The notes beneath the pieces are model-generated. The model was not told the origin of the DNA and ran no database searches. It was given only the letters and a program-made list of their open reading frames with translations. From Lachnospiraceae bacterium (GTDB lineage Bacteria > Bacillota > Clostridia > Lachnospirales > Lachnospiraceae), in NCBI GenBank assembly GCA_017634455.1, contig JAGBNK010000017.1:1-59624 (forward strand): a stretch of 59,624 nt of DNA, written 5' to 3'. This document shows, piece by piece, positions 33,191-42,928 of this stretch; the stretch's first letter is position 1; the number at the start of each line of letters is the position of its first letter. Made by a program: the position numbers and the translations under genes.

Positions 33191-35608
33191 TTAACTTCTG
33201 GTAATGGCTGCTTTAATAAAATGTACTGTCCCCACAATTCTGTGACCATTTGCCATCTCTGTGAGAGCCAATGCCATATCTGTTGTGATTATTCCTCCCG
33301 TCATTTTAGAGAAACCTCTAATTGGCATATTATACTGGAATAACAGGTTCAAACTAGGCTTGCCTCGCATTTCTGATATTTTCAGAAGAGCTGTCAGTAT
33401 TCCATAGATAAGCTTGCCCAGAATACCTCTTCCCATGTACAGCTGACATACTGCATCATTGAAATCTATTTCTCTGGTCCATTTGCCATCAGGAATGTCT
33501 GCCCCATACAATTTTTGGAACTCTTCATCAGATACAGCTACAATATCTCCTGTGAAATATGATGGCAGATTCTGCCTGCTATAAGGTCCTGCCTCTGTAG
33601 TTGCCTCTGGTTCATAACTGATATTCATTCGTATATCTCTTGAAGACGCACCTATCATGATCTCATATTTGCCCTTCTCGATTTCCCACTGGTTGGTATT
33701 CACATCAAAATATCTGAAAGTCTTGTCATCAAAAGGAATCTCCACATTTATACTCTCATTAGGTTGCAAATATACTTTGGTGAAGCCCTTTAATTCTCTT
33801 GCAGGGCGGAATACAGTATCTGATTTCTTGGACACATACATCTGTGGAATTTCTGCCCCGGCTACACTGCCGACATTGGTAATTTTAAATTCCACTCCAC
33901 TATCGCTGACACATAAATCTGAATATCTGAATTCTGTATAACTCAATCCATAGCCAAAAGGAAATCTCACATCTAAGCCCAGGGTATCATAGTATCTGTA
34001 TCCTACATAGAGTCCTTCTCTATGCTCACTGCTTCTCTCCCTGGCAGGCCAATAATTATATGCAGGAGTCTGAGAATAATTCAGGGCATAAGTCTCATTT
34101 AATTTACCACTTGGATTAACAGCCCCCACCAAAGCGGCAACCATGGCAGATGCTCCAGCCTGGCCTCCTAAGTATCCATTAATCACTCCTGCCACCTTAT
34201 CAATCCATGGCATCTCAATGGCAGAACCGGCTGATATTACAACTACAATATGATTATTTACCTGAGCCAATGCCTCTATAAGAGCATTCTGGGCCTCAGG
34301 CATTCCCATATGGCGGCGGTCCAATCCCTCGCTCTCACTTATTTCATCTAAGCCTGCACAAACCAAAACCACATCTGCACCTTTGGCAAGTTCTACAGCC
34401 TCATCAATAAGCTTATTATTTACCTTGGCATTTCTCTTATATCCCCTGGCAAAGCCAATAATATTTTCCACATTAGCCTTCTGCAACTCATCCCAGAGAT
34501 TCTCCGGCTCCATAGAAGTGTTCACCAGAGAAGAACCTGCACCCTGGTATCTAGGAGCAACAGCGAAATCACCTATTACTGCAATCTTTCCATCACCCCT
34601 AAGTGGCAGAATATCTCTATCATTTTTCAGAAGGACAATACTTTCCTCAGCAGCCTTTCTGGCAAGCTCATGATGGCCTTCCACATCAAACTGTCTCACT
34701 TTGCTGGTATCTAGGGCCTGACTTGCATACTCAACCTGTGTCTCATAAGTTGTAAATATTACATCCAAAAGCTCATCTAGTCTCTGATCAAGTTCAGCTT
34801 CTGTCAATACACCAGCTTCAATTCCCTTTAATATATCCTTCATACCGGAGTCCCCTGTGCCTGGCATCTCCAAGTGAGAACCGTTCTTTACTCCAAGAGC
34901 ATGATCATTGCTTCCTCCCCAATCAGATACCACATATCCATCAAAACCCCACTCATCAACCAAAATATCCTGGAGTAAGTGCTTATTCTCATTTGCATAG
35001 ACACCATTTATCTCATTATATGAAGACATAATGGACTTGGCCTTGCCTTCCTTTACCGCTATCTCAAATCCAGTTAGATATATTTCCCTGAGAGTTCTCT
35101 CATCAACAACTGAGTCCATTGCCATTCGTCTGCTTTCCTGAGAATTAACTGCAAAATGCTTTGGACATGCAGCAATTCCTCTTGACTGAATTCCACGCAC
35201 ATAAGCTGCTGCCATTTTACCAGACAGATAGGGATCTTCAGAAAAGTATTCAAAGTTTCTACCACATAATGGACTCCTTTTAATATTTAAACCAGGACCT
35301 AGGATTACACTGACCCCCATAGATACTGCCTCATCTGCAAGAGCCTCACCTATCTCTTCCCCCAGCTCAACATTCCATGAATTGGCTATTGTAGCTGCAG
35401 TAGGGAAACATGTGGCAGGCAGTGATGCATTGATTCCGAGATGGTCTCCTGCTCCAGCCTGAGTTCTCATTCCATGTGGTCCATCAGACATTTTCATGGC
35501 AGGTATACCATACTTCTCAAAATCAACTGTCTCCCAAGTATTCTTACCTGACATCATTCTCGCCTTGTCTTCCAAAGACATCTGGCTAATTATATTTTCA
35601 TATTTCAC
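33191..35608 (-). CDS. GH3 beta-glucosidase, standard domain order
   Basis: This 805-aa glycoside hydrolase family 3 enzyme has the usual order. The TIM barrel (residues about 10-290) carries MSDGPHGMR, ACPKHFAVNSQE and the nucleophile Asp in YVVSDWGG near 229. The alpha/beta sandwich (about 340-540) and a fibronectin III-like domain (about 580-690) follow. A C-terminal extension of about 100 residues, rich in hydrophobic and basic residues, is seen in some clostridial members. No signal peptide is visible, so it is probably cytoplasmic and acts on imported gluco- or xylo-oligosaccharides. The GTG at 35608 is preferred because GAGGTG precedes it; the ATG 7 codons upstream has no ribosome binding site. 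Confidence 0.92.
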   Translation of the reverse strand: MKYENIISQMSLEDKARMMSGKNTWETVDFEKYGIPAMKMSDGPHGMRTQAGAGDHLGINASLPATCFPTAATIANSWNVELGEEIGEALADEAVSMGVSVILGPGLNIKRSPLCGRNFEYFSEDPYLSGKMAAAYVRGIQSRGIAACPKHFAVNSQESRRMAMDSVVDERTLREIYLTGFEIAVKEGKAKSIMSSYNEINGVYANENKHLLQDILVDEWGFDGYVVSDWGGSNDHALGVKNGSHLEMPGTGDSGMKDILKGIEAGVLTEAELDQRLDELLDVIFTTYETQVEYASQALDTSKVRQFDVEGHHELARKAAEESIVLLKNDRDILPLRGDGKIAVIGDFAVAPRYQGAGSSLVNTSMEPENLWDELQKANVENIIGFARGYKRNAKVNNKLIDEAVELAKGADVVLVCAGLDEISESEGLDRRHMGMPEAQNALIEALAQVNNHIVVVISAGSAIEMPWIDKVAGVINGYLGGQAGASAMVAALVGAVNPSGKLNETYALNYSQTPAYNYWPARERSSEHREGLYVGYRYYDTLGLDVRFPFGYGLSYTEFRYSDLCVSDSGVEFKITNVGSVAGAEIPQMYVSKKSDTVFRPARELKGFTKVYLQPNESINVEIPFDDKTFRYFDVNTNQWEIEKGKYEIMIGASSRDIRMNISYEPEATTEAGPYSRQNLPSYFTGDIVAVSDEEFQKLYGADIPDGKWTREIDFNDAVCQLYMGRGILGKLIYGILTALLKISEMRGKPSLNLLFQYNMPIRGFSKMTGGIITTDMALALTEMANGHRIVGTVHFIKAAITRS

Positions 35609-35736
35609 ATCGTCACCTCTATCATCCATTTATCTATATGACTGAAATCATTACATGAATTCCTCAATACTACATTACAATATTATTTGCCAAATGTTTT
35701 AAACATGGCATGAAATGTCATTTTCTACACATAAAA

Positions 35737-35771
35737 TGCACCTTCCCGGGAACTGTCCATAGGAAGGTGCA
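35737..35771 (-). terminator. Terminator after the membrane GH3 gene
   Basis: A 10-bp stem (TGCACCTTCC at 35737-35746 with its complement at 35762-35771) is followed by TTTTAT on the minus strand, 36 bases after the stop of the membrane-anchored GH3 gene. Confidence 0.8.
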
Positions 35772-35806
35772 CTCAATTTGCTCATCTAATATGTATCTAC
35801 TCTGTA

Positions 35807-38800
35807 TTAATTCTTATTCTTTCTTGGAATAAATCTCAATACACTCAAAACTACCAGAAGGATAATCAATATAGGGAATAGTATATTAACTGTTTTCTGG
35901 ACGATCTGAGTTGTTGTAACCTTATGCTCGAACTTCATTCCGTGCATCATACCCTGCATAGCATTGGAATTTGCCAAAGTATACAGTGTTCTATGCATTG
36001 CTTCTCTAGCATAATGATACTGAACAGGATCCCTCTTATCCCAATCAAATCTCATTGAATCATCAGCAGATGTAAGCTTAATATCTGCACCTGACTCGAT
36101 CATCTGAACTGAATCCATGAATACGCCTGTATTGGCATTATCTGTGATAATAAGTCCATCGAAAGCCCACTCATTTCTTACAATTCCTGTAATAAGAGGA
36201 TAGCATCCTCCAGTCCATACATTACCAACTCTGTTAAATGCTGTCATAATTGCCTGACATGCTCTGATCTCTCTTGTTGCAGGAGTATATGTTCCATCAC
36301 CATTATCTGCAAGATAATTCTCTTCTACATTTCCTGCCTTCATACAAATCTCAAATGGCTCAAGATAAATCTCGCGAGCAGCCTGCTCATTTAACCATGT
36401 AGCAATAGAGAACTGACCGTCTCTGTCACCTCTGTGATTTTCCTGATCATTGAATGCGAAATGTTTAATGTAAGCATATACACCCTTTGAAGCACATCCT
36501 ACAACTTCATTGCTTGCAACTGCACCAGATAAGAATGGGTCTTCCGAATAGTACTCACCATTTCTTCCTGAGTAAGGTGTTCTATGAATATTCATTGATG
36601 GTGCATACCATCCGTTCATTCCACCCTGTAAAGCTTCATTTCCAATCATAGTTCCATAATCCTTGGCAAGCTTCTGGTTCCATGTCTGAGCCAAAGCCAT
36701 AGAATTTGGATAATATTTACCAGTTCCACCATAAATCAAACCGTTGGCAGTATCTGCATCCATTCCAAATGGCATATCTACAGATTCGATTGCCTCAATA
36801 CCGTATCCTGAGCGACCGATAGTATAATAATAATCATCTGCCTCAAGCTGATCTAACAAGTCATTCCATTTTTCATCATCATAGTCCAGACCTCTCATAT
36901 CAATAAGAGTCAGACCGTTGTTCTTGCCATAGACAGGCTTATCTGTAATTGCTGCTTTGTCCTCATCATTTAATGAATCAAATGCATCCAATGCTGCAAT
37001 CTCTTCTGCAGAAATCTTCTTGAAGTATACATATGAAGCAGGGTTACCTTCCTCATCTGTTCCATTTATTTCATTACCCCAGGTTGAAATTACAACTCCA
37101 ACTTCACCATCATGAGATGGGAATGTTCCTGTCCAATCCTTTCTTGTGAGATAAGTTGTATCTCCTGCTGCGAAGTCAAGCTTATTGGTAATTTCCACTC
37201 CACTGTAATCATCAATAGAATATGTAGTAGCATCTACTTCTGCATTTTCAGGTACATATTCAGCTACGAAGTCAGCCTTACCATCTTCTGTCATGCCCTG
37301 AGCTGTAGTATAACCCTTCTTTGCTAAAATATTATTGATAGCAGCATGAGCATTTGTTGCAGCTGTAATATAATATGTTCCAGCATCGAAAATATAAGTC
37401 TTGGCCTTGGTATAATCGTAAGCCTTCAACTGACTCTTGTTAAATGTCACCTCAACAGTCTGCTTCTGTCCCGGCTGCAATTCCTCAGTCTTGTTATATC
37501 CAACCAACATTACAGCAGGCTTCTCAACATTATTGGCCTTATCATATTCTGTATATGGAGACTGGGCATAAATCTCAACCACATCCTTGCCGGCTACATT
37601 TCCTGTATTGGTTACATCCACAGTTACTTTGCAATTATCGCCGTCCCATGTTACCTGCTGATTACTCCAGTCAAATGTGGTATATGACAGGCCGTATCCA
37701 AATGGATAACATACCTCTGATGCATAGTCATACTCACCTACATTGGCTGTATTCATAACTACATCTTCATATCTTGTCTCATAATATCTATAACCTACAT
37801 AAATACCTTCCTGGTATGTTACATAATTATATTTTGTAGCCTTTCCTGACTCATCATAATACTGATAATCACCAAAGTTAGCAGCTGCCGGTGACTTAGA
37901 TGCGTCTGCCACATATGTATCCACAGTTCTACCTGATGGATTAGCCTCACCGGTTACAATCTCAGCAAACTGAGACAAACCAGATGTTGCTTCAATAACA
38001 GCTGTAATATGCGGGTAGTCTTTCAACCAATCCAACTCAACTGCCGCATTAGAATTTACCAGAAGAATTACATTCTCGAAATTATCATTCAGATATGATA
38101 AAATCTCCAATTCCTTGCTGTCAGGCTCAATGTAGCTCTTCTGCTGATCCTCTGGATTGTCAGCGTGATTGTACATTGATCTAGGCATATCACGGCCCTC
38201 ACCTGCAACTCTCTTGAATACATATACAGGAATTGTACCCTGTAAGCTGTCTACAACTTTGCTGTCAGCAACAATTTCTGACAAAGGAACTTCATTAATC
38301 TTGAAATCCTCATCATCACCAAAATTTACAGATCCGGTACCAAGTCCGTAATCAGAAGTTTTGCCGCTGTAGAACTTCCATAGAGTATCATTTACCTTCA
38401 ATCCTGAAGCTTCGAACTCTTCCTTCAAATTACCTGAGCCCATGCCCATAATTCCAGACTGAGTAGCTACAGTATTTGAATTCACACTGAAGAAACTATA
38501 AGTCACATCCTTGTCAGTGATTGGCAATATCCCATCATTTTTCATAAGGACCATTCCCTCACTGGCAATCTGATCATCCAGTGCCTGCTCGGCAGCCTTT
38601 AATTCTGCCTCATCTTTATAATCTGACTTGTAATAATCCAAATCGTATTTACTTGTATCAACACCATTTGAATCAATTACTTTGGCATTGGCGCCTGACA
38701 TGTTGTCCACCATACGGTTGTTATCAACCAGAAGTGTGTTGGCATAATACATTCCAACAACCATGCCCACAATCAGCACCACAGAAAGAACTGTTTTCAC

Positions 38801-38839
38801 AATCTTCTTTGCCATTGATTGTTCTTTTTTCTTTGACAT
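35807..38839 (-). CDS. Membrane-anchored GH3 glycosidase with permuted domains
   Basis: This 1010-aa family 3 enzyme has its domains in reverse order. After an N-terminal helix (residues 12-33) comes the alpha/beta sandwich (about 85-330), then the fibronectin III-like domain (about 385-490), then a linker region. The TIM barrel is last (about 640-960), with YIKHFAFNDQE near 795 and the nucleophile Asp in LIITDNANTG near 900. A second hydrophobic helix (about 980-1003) followed by basic residues ends the protein, so both ends should sit in the membrane with the catalytic part outside. Reversed order is known for GH3 enzymes of Butyrivibrio fibrisolvens and Ruminococcus albus. The upstream histidine kinase/regulator pair and operator-like repeats suggest induced expression. 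Confidence 0.9.
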   Translation of the reverse strand: MSKKKEQSMAKKIVKTVLSVVLIVGMVVGMYYANTLLVDNNRMVDNMSGANAKVIDSNGVDTSKYDLDYYKSDYKDEAELKAAEQALDDQIASEGMVLMKNDGILPITDKDVTYSFFSVNSNTVATQSGIMGMGSGNLKEEFEASGLKVNDTLWKFYSGKTSDYGLGTGSVNFGDDEDFKINEVPLSEIVADSKVVDSLQGTIPVYVFKRVAGEGRDMPRSMYNHADNPEDQQKSYIEPDSKELEILSYLNDNFENVILLVNSNAAVELDWLKDYPHITAVIEATSGLSQFAEIVTGEANPSGRTVDTYVADASKSPAAANFGDYQYYDESGKATKYNYVTYQEGIYVGYRYYETRYEDVVMNTANVGEYDYASEVCYPFGYGLSYTTFDWSNQQVTWDGDNCKVTVDVTNTGNVAGKDVVEIYAQSPYTEYDKANNVEKPAVMLVGYNKTEELQPGQKQTVEVTFNKSQLKAYDYTKAKTYIFDAGTYYITAATNAHAAINNILAKKGYTTAQGMTEDGKADFVAEYVPENAEVDATTYSIDDYSGVEITNKLDFAAGDTTYLTRKDWTGTFPSHDGEVGVVISTWGNEINGTDEEGNPASYVYFKKISAEEIAALDAFDSLNDEDKAAITDKPVYGKNNGLTLIDMRGLDYDDEKWNDLLDQLEADDYYYTIGRSGYGIEAIESVDMPFGMDADTANGLIYGGTGKYYPNSMALAQTWNQKLAKDYGTMIGNEALQGGMNGWYAPSMNIHRTPYSGRNGEYYSEDPFLSGAVASNEVVGCASKGVYAYIKHFAFNDQENHRGDRDGQFSIATWLNEQAAREIYLEPFEICMKAGNVEENYLADNGDGTYTPATREIRACQAIMTAFNRVGNVWTGGCYPLITGIVRNEWAFDGLIITDNANTGVFMDSVQMIESGADIKLTSADDSMRFDWDKRDPVQYHYAREAMHRTLYTLANSNAMQGMMHGMKFEHKVTTTQIVQKTVNILFPILIILLVVLSVLRFIPRKNKN

Positions 38840-38860
38840 TTTTTCACCCTCCTATACAAA

Positions 38861-38901
38861 AAAGTCAAGACCATGCCTTTTTCAAGCATAACCTTGACTT
38901 T
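38861..38901 (-). terminator. Terminator/attenuator in the membrane GH3 leader
   Basis: The stem AAAGTCAAG/CTTGACTTT (arms 38893-38901 and 38861-38869) is continued by GUUAUGC/GCAUGGU through wobble pairs and followed by six Ts, only 22 bases before the GH3 start. It ends transcripts coming from the kinase gene and could act as an attenuator for GH3. Confidence 0.75.
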
Positions 38902-38939
38902 AATTTACATTATCAAATCGCTTTAAGGGACACTTTCCC

Positions 38940-38975
38940 GTAAAATGCATTTTACATCTCGTGAAATGCATTTCA
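38940..38975. promoter_or_regulatory. Tandem palindromes upstream of the membrane GH3 gene
   Basis: Two palindromes, a perfect GTAAAATGCATTTTAC (38940-38955) and TGAAATGCATTTCA (38962-38975), share the core AAATGCATTT and have centres exactly 21 bp apart. They lie between the kinase stop and the GH3 leader hairpin and look like a pair of operator sites. LytTR regulators typically use direct repeats about two turns apart, so the neighbouring regulator is a candidate. Confidence 0.6.
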
Positions 38976-38990
38976 TTCACACCTCAGATT

Positions 38991-40268
38991 TTATTTCTGG
39001 AAAATGAGTCTCAGCACAAAATTGTTGCGATATATCTTGTACTCGAGTATTCCATCGTATCTTTTCACAATCTCTTTCATACTTCTCATGCCAAAACCAT
39101 GAGCTTCTTTATCCTTTTTGGTTGTACGCAATTTACCTTCAACTATATTCAATTCCTGATTAATAGGGTTGCTGATTTCCACCAGAGTCATTCCCACCTT
39201 ATTCTGTATTTTCACAGAGACAAATCGCTGATTCTCCGGTAGTTTCTCTGTAGCTTCAATGGCATTATCCAAAGCATTTCCCATCAATGTATATAAATCC
39301 AGCCCATCCATAAACAGAAGCACCTTGCCATCACATATACAACTCATTGTTATATGCTTGCGACCGCAGGCCAGTCGCTTCTCTGTCAATACAGTATCAA
39401 GCAATTCATTTTCTGTATGAACAACAGAATCATAAATAGCAATATTTTCTTCCATTCTCTGCAGTGCTTCATGTCTGCGATCTGCATCCGTCATGGCATT
39501 TACAGCAGCAATCTGATGCTTAATATCATGATAATTTCTATTAACTACAGCCATTGCATCCTTTGATATTTCATATTGCATTCGCTTCTGTTCCCATAAC
39601 CTCTCCCTCTCAGAGAACTCTTCCTCCTCTATGCTGGCTATAATCTGGCTTCGCTCCATACTCAAAAGCAATACACATGCCATAATTGCATATATGGCAT
39701 GTATATGCTGAAAGCCTCTGGTAAATGAAATCAAACTCATTACAAGCACTAGAAATATTACCATAATTCCCGTCCATACTGAATTAATAGCATCTATCTT
39801 ATAATGACCGTCCTTGGTCATAGGTCTGGCTATAAACAAATATCCAAATACACATACGAGCCCATGAATTCCTAAATATAGAATCAGATTATCATCTGCC
39901 ATTTCGGAGGCAGTATAATAATTAATCAGGATTCTTATACAATATGCAATATGCTCTGTGGCATATGCCAATGAAAATACAAAGATACTCTCTACCAGAC
40001 TTGCCCTTACTGTTATATAAATAATAGCTGTCAAAATCAATATATGCATGCCATAATATATAATCGCCTGAATATAGCCCGCCGCATTGGGCATAATATT
40101 CGTATGCACAAAAATAGGTTTCATCCACGACATTCTGTTGATATCAACAAGAAATAGTGCCACCCCACTTGCAACAAGAAATTTCAATACATACATTCGT
40201 TGCTTATTCATAGGAATCATGAAGACTATTATTGAAATCAGCATTTCACATAAAAAGGATTTATACAT
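38991..40268 (-). CDS. AgrC-like sensor histidine kinase (GHKL type)
   Basis: This 425-aa protein has six or seven N-terminal hydrophobic helices (residues 1-205), a coiled linker and a kinase core with the phospho-acceptor region NRNYHDIKHQIAAV (His near 248), N-box MGNALDNAIEAT and G-box HGFGMRSM. This is the AgrC/ComD/VirS layout, which often senses small peptides. The start at 40268 uses GAGGT within the final regulator codons, so it is coupled to the LytTR regulator gene just upstream. No AgrD-like peptide or AgrB protease is visible next to it. Confidence 0.88.
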   Translation of the reverse strand: MYKSFLCEMLISIIVFMIPMNKQRMYVLKFLVASGVALFLVDINRMSWMKPIFVHTNIMPNAAGYIQAIIYYGMHILILTAIIYITVRASLVESIFVFSLAYATEHIAYCIRILINYYTASEMADDNLILYLGIHGLVCVFGYLFIARPMTKDGHYKIDAINSVWTGIMVIFLVLVMSLISFTRGFQHIHAIYAIMACVLLLSMERSQIIASIEEEEFSERERLWEQKRMQYEISKDAMAVVNRNYHDIKHQIAAVNAMTDADRRHEALQRMEENIAIYDSVVHTENELLDTVLTEKRLACGRKHITMSCICDGKVLLFMDGLDLYTLMGNALDNAIEATEKLPENQRFVSVKIQNKVGMTLVEISNPINQELNIVEGKLRTTKKDKEAHGFGMRSMKEIVKRYDGILEYKIYRNNFVLRLIFQK

Positions 40269-40271
40269 AAT

Positions 40272-40985
40272 CTATACCTCTGTTCCCACATAATCCGCCA
40301 ATGCTCTTAAGAAGTCTTTCTTTCTGCCTCGGCTCATATACAAGCTGTTGCCATTTACAATTACCTCGTCGCCTTTTACCAGTTCTACATATTTCAGATT
40401 TATGGTATAAGCATTATTACCTCTAGCGAAATTATATGGAACAAGTTCAGCTTCCATTGCACGCATTGTAGTATTTTTCTGGACCATAACTCCATGCTTG
40501 GTGTGAAAATGTAAATCATGATCTATAACTTCAACATAATATATATCATCTGTGGAAATCTTGCGCTTAGCTGTTCCATCTACAACCAGTATCTGTTTCT
40601 CACGCTTCCACTTTTTTATAGATTCCAAAGCCTTGTCCAAGGTGAGCTGCAATTGATTATATTTCACAGGCTTCAATATGAAATCGCTGGCATTTACCTT
40701 GTATCCTTCAATAGCATACTGAGCCAGTGATGTAATAAATATAATAATCACATCATTATCCACCTGTCTGATTTCCTGAGCTGTCTTCATTCCATCTTTG
40801 TGCTTCATTCTAATGTCAAGGAAAATAATATCATAATCTGCACTATAATCATCCATTATGTCTATTCCATCGTTAAATATTCTAGGCATAATGGCCACAT
40901 CACGTTCCTTTTCATACTGGTTCAGATAATCAACCAACACAGACTGGCACTCTTTTTCATCTTCCACTATAGCTATTTTATACAT
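40272..40985 (-). CDS. LytTR-family response regulator (AgrA-like)
   Basis: This 237-aa protein has an N-terminal receiver (acidic pair ED at 9-10, phospho-Asp in IIFLDIRMK near 57, Lys in LKPVKY near 105) and a C-terminal LytTR DNA-binding domain (about 140-230: IYYVEVIDHDLHFHT, FARGNNAYTINLKYVE, LYMSRGRKKDFLRAL). LytTR proteins bind pairs of direct repeats. It is coupled to the GHKL kinase, and two 21-bp-spaced repeats sit downstream ahead of the GH3 gene, which makes that gene a likely target. Confidence 0.9.
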   Translation of the reverse strand: MYKIAIVEDEKECQSVLVDYLNQYEKERDVAIMPRIFNDGIDIMDDYSADYDIIFLDIRMKHKDGMKTAQEIRQVDNDVIIIFITSLAQYAIEGYKVNASDFILKPVKYNQLQLTLDKALESIKKWKREKQILVVDGTAKRKISTDDIYYVEVIDHDLHFHTKHGVMVQKNTTMRAMEAELVPYNFARGNNAYTINLKYVELVKGDEVIVNGNSLYMSRGRKKDFLRALADYVGTEV

Positions 40986-41028
40986 ATCTATACACGTACC
41001 TCTTCTACTACTATTGCTTAAATATAAA

Positions 41029-41061
41029 ACAGGAAGCAGTCAAAATGCAACCACTTCCTGT
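41029..41061 (-). terminator. Terminator after the methyl-accepting protein
   Basis: An 8-bp stem (ACAGGAAG/CTTCCTGT, arms 41029-41036 and 41054-41061) is followed on the minus strand by TTTTAT, shortly after the chemoreceptor stop. Confidence 0.7.
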
Positions 41062-41097
41062 CAAAAAACTATTTATAATATGTTCTAGCAAAATCTA

Positions 41098-42816
41098 CTA
41101 TACTGTAAAGAATTCCACAGCACTATTTAAGCTCTCATTAATAGCACGCATTTCTTCTGTACGAGCCTGTGTATCTGTACAAGCTGCTGCCACATGCTCA
41201 CATGAAGCACTAACTTCCTGCGCACTAGCTCCCAGTTCTTCTGAGATTGCTCCCAAATTACTTGTAGCATTTGTAAGTTCAGTTTTAATCTGACTTAACT
41301 CACTTGTCATTCTACCGATGCTTGCTATCTCAGTTGTACTTACATCAACAGAATCAGATAGAATTGCGAATTTATTCTGTGTCTCACCAATATATTCCTG
41401 CTCTTTTGTAATAATATCAGCAACATGAGTTGCAGCAGAAACTGTCTCTCCTGACAGCTGTGTAATAGACTCAACAATTGTACGAATCTCACTAGCTGAC
41501 TTTGCAGAGTCATCTGCTAACTGACGAATCTCCTCTGCTACTACTGCGAATCCTCTACCGGCTTCACCAGCACGAGCTGCCTCAATAGATGCATTCAATG
41601 ACAAGAGATTTGTCTGACTTGAAATATCTTCTATCATCTGTACACACTGTGCAATATTTGCAACAGCTTCATTGGTAGCAGTAATCTTCTCAGATATATC
41701 TCTAACAGCCTGAACCGACTCATCACTTGAAGTCATAACAGTATCCATATACTGTGTAGCTTCTTCATTTGCCTTGCCAATTTCTTCTGCTGCTCCTTTT
41801 AATCTCTCTACATTTTCAGACAATGTATCAATATTCTCACCCAAAGCATATGCTCTCTCTGCCATTGTCTGTGCATTCTCGGCAACTTCCTGAGAAGTAT
41901 CAGCAACCTCATTAATAGTAGTTGAAATCTGTGAGATAGCCTCCACATTCTTGCCAGTCTTTGAATCTACATCAACAACTGCTCCACTAAGTGGATCTGA
42001 ATTACCTTTAATTGTAGATACAGAACCAGACAATGCCTGTTGCATTCTAGTTCCCGACTCAATCAAAGCCTTGATTTCATGTACATTTGATTTGGCATTG
42101 AAATCAACTCTTAAATCACCTTCTGCCATACGCTCCAGGCTTGTAGATACTTTAATCATTGGATTTACAATTTTCTTTCCCACAAATCCAACTAAGATTG
42201 TAAAGAATATTGCGCATATAACACCAACTACAACAACCATTATCTCTAACTGTGTGACTGGTCCCATTACATCAGACGCGTCTACTGAAATAACATATAC
42301 ATAGGCATCATTTCTTGATACATAATAAGAAGCAAATTTACGTGAACCATTAAATGTATACTCAATGGTTTTACCCTCATCATGCTTTCCAGCTTTCAAA
42401 TCCGCACAAACGCCTTTTATAACTTCATTAGATACAGGTTCTCCAATTTTTTCTGCAGTAGGATGATATAACATTTTTCCATCTGGGTCTGCCACATAGC
42501 AATACGATGAAGGCATTCCCTCAAGTTTAATATCGCTACAATAATCTGACAACCCCTCCTGGGACATTATCTCATCAGCTCCCTGTGCGTCAATCAAATC
42601 ATCAATTCCCACGCCCTCTGATTGTGTAAGTGCATACATATAATTAAAGGCTAAATTCTCAATTGAATGTTTTGATTGGATTGAGCTAAATACACCAATA
42701 ATCAATCCTAATGTCACCATTGGAATCATCGCAAATAACAATAATGTCAAATACATTGACAGTTTACCTGTCCCTTTCTTTTGCACAGGCTTAGCACTTG
42801 TTTTCTTAGTTGCCAT
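41098..42816 (-). CDS. Methyl-accepting chemotaxis protein
   Basis: This 572-aa chemoreceptor has a transmembrane helix near residues 20-42, an extracytoplasmic Cache domain (about 60-205, with [16 protein letters not shown] and [13 protein letters not shown]), a second helix (about 208-230), a HAMP linker (about 232-285, with [13 protein letters not shown]) and a long signalling coiled coil. The hairpin tip is nearly canonical ([35 protein letters not shown], near 395-430). It detects an external solute and signals to a CheA kinase encoded elsewhere. The start at 42816 has GGAGG 9 bases upstream. No chemotaxis or flagellar genes are adjacent. Confidence 0.95.
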   Translation of the reverse strand: MATKKTSAKPVQKKGTGKLSMYLTLLLFAMIPMVTLGLIIGVFSSIQSKHSIENLAFNYMYALTQSEGVGIDDLIDAQGADEIMSQEGLSDYCSDIKLEGMPSSYCYVADPDGKMLYHPTAEKIGEPVSNEVIKGVCADLKAGKHDEGKTIEYTFNGSRKFASYYVSRNDAYVYVISVDASDVMGPVTQLEIMVVVVGVICAIFFTILVGFVGKKIVNPMIKVSTSLERMAEGDLRVDFNAKSNVHEIKALIESGTRMQQALSGSVSTIKGNSDPLSGAVVDVDSKTGKNVEAISQISTTINEVADTSQEVAENAQTMAERAYALGENIDTLSENVERLKGAAEEIGKANEEATQYMDTVMTSSDESVQAVRDISEKITATNEAVANIAQCVQMIEDISSQTNLLSLNASIEAARAGEAGRGFAVVAEEIRQLADDSAKSASEIRTIVESITQLSGETVSAATHVADIITKEQEYIGETQNKFAILSDSVDVSTTEIASIGRMTSELSQIKTELTNATSNLGAISEELGASAQEVSASCEHVAAACTDTQARTEEMRAINESLNSAVEFFTV

Positions 42817-42928
42817 TAAAATATACCTCCAGTCCTTTTGTTATCTCATTTAAGCTATACTCCCTGTATGCTTTTTCATAACTTAATTTAGATACTACAA
42901 TTATACTACTTCTCATGATTAAAACCAC

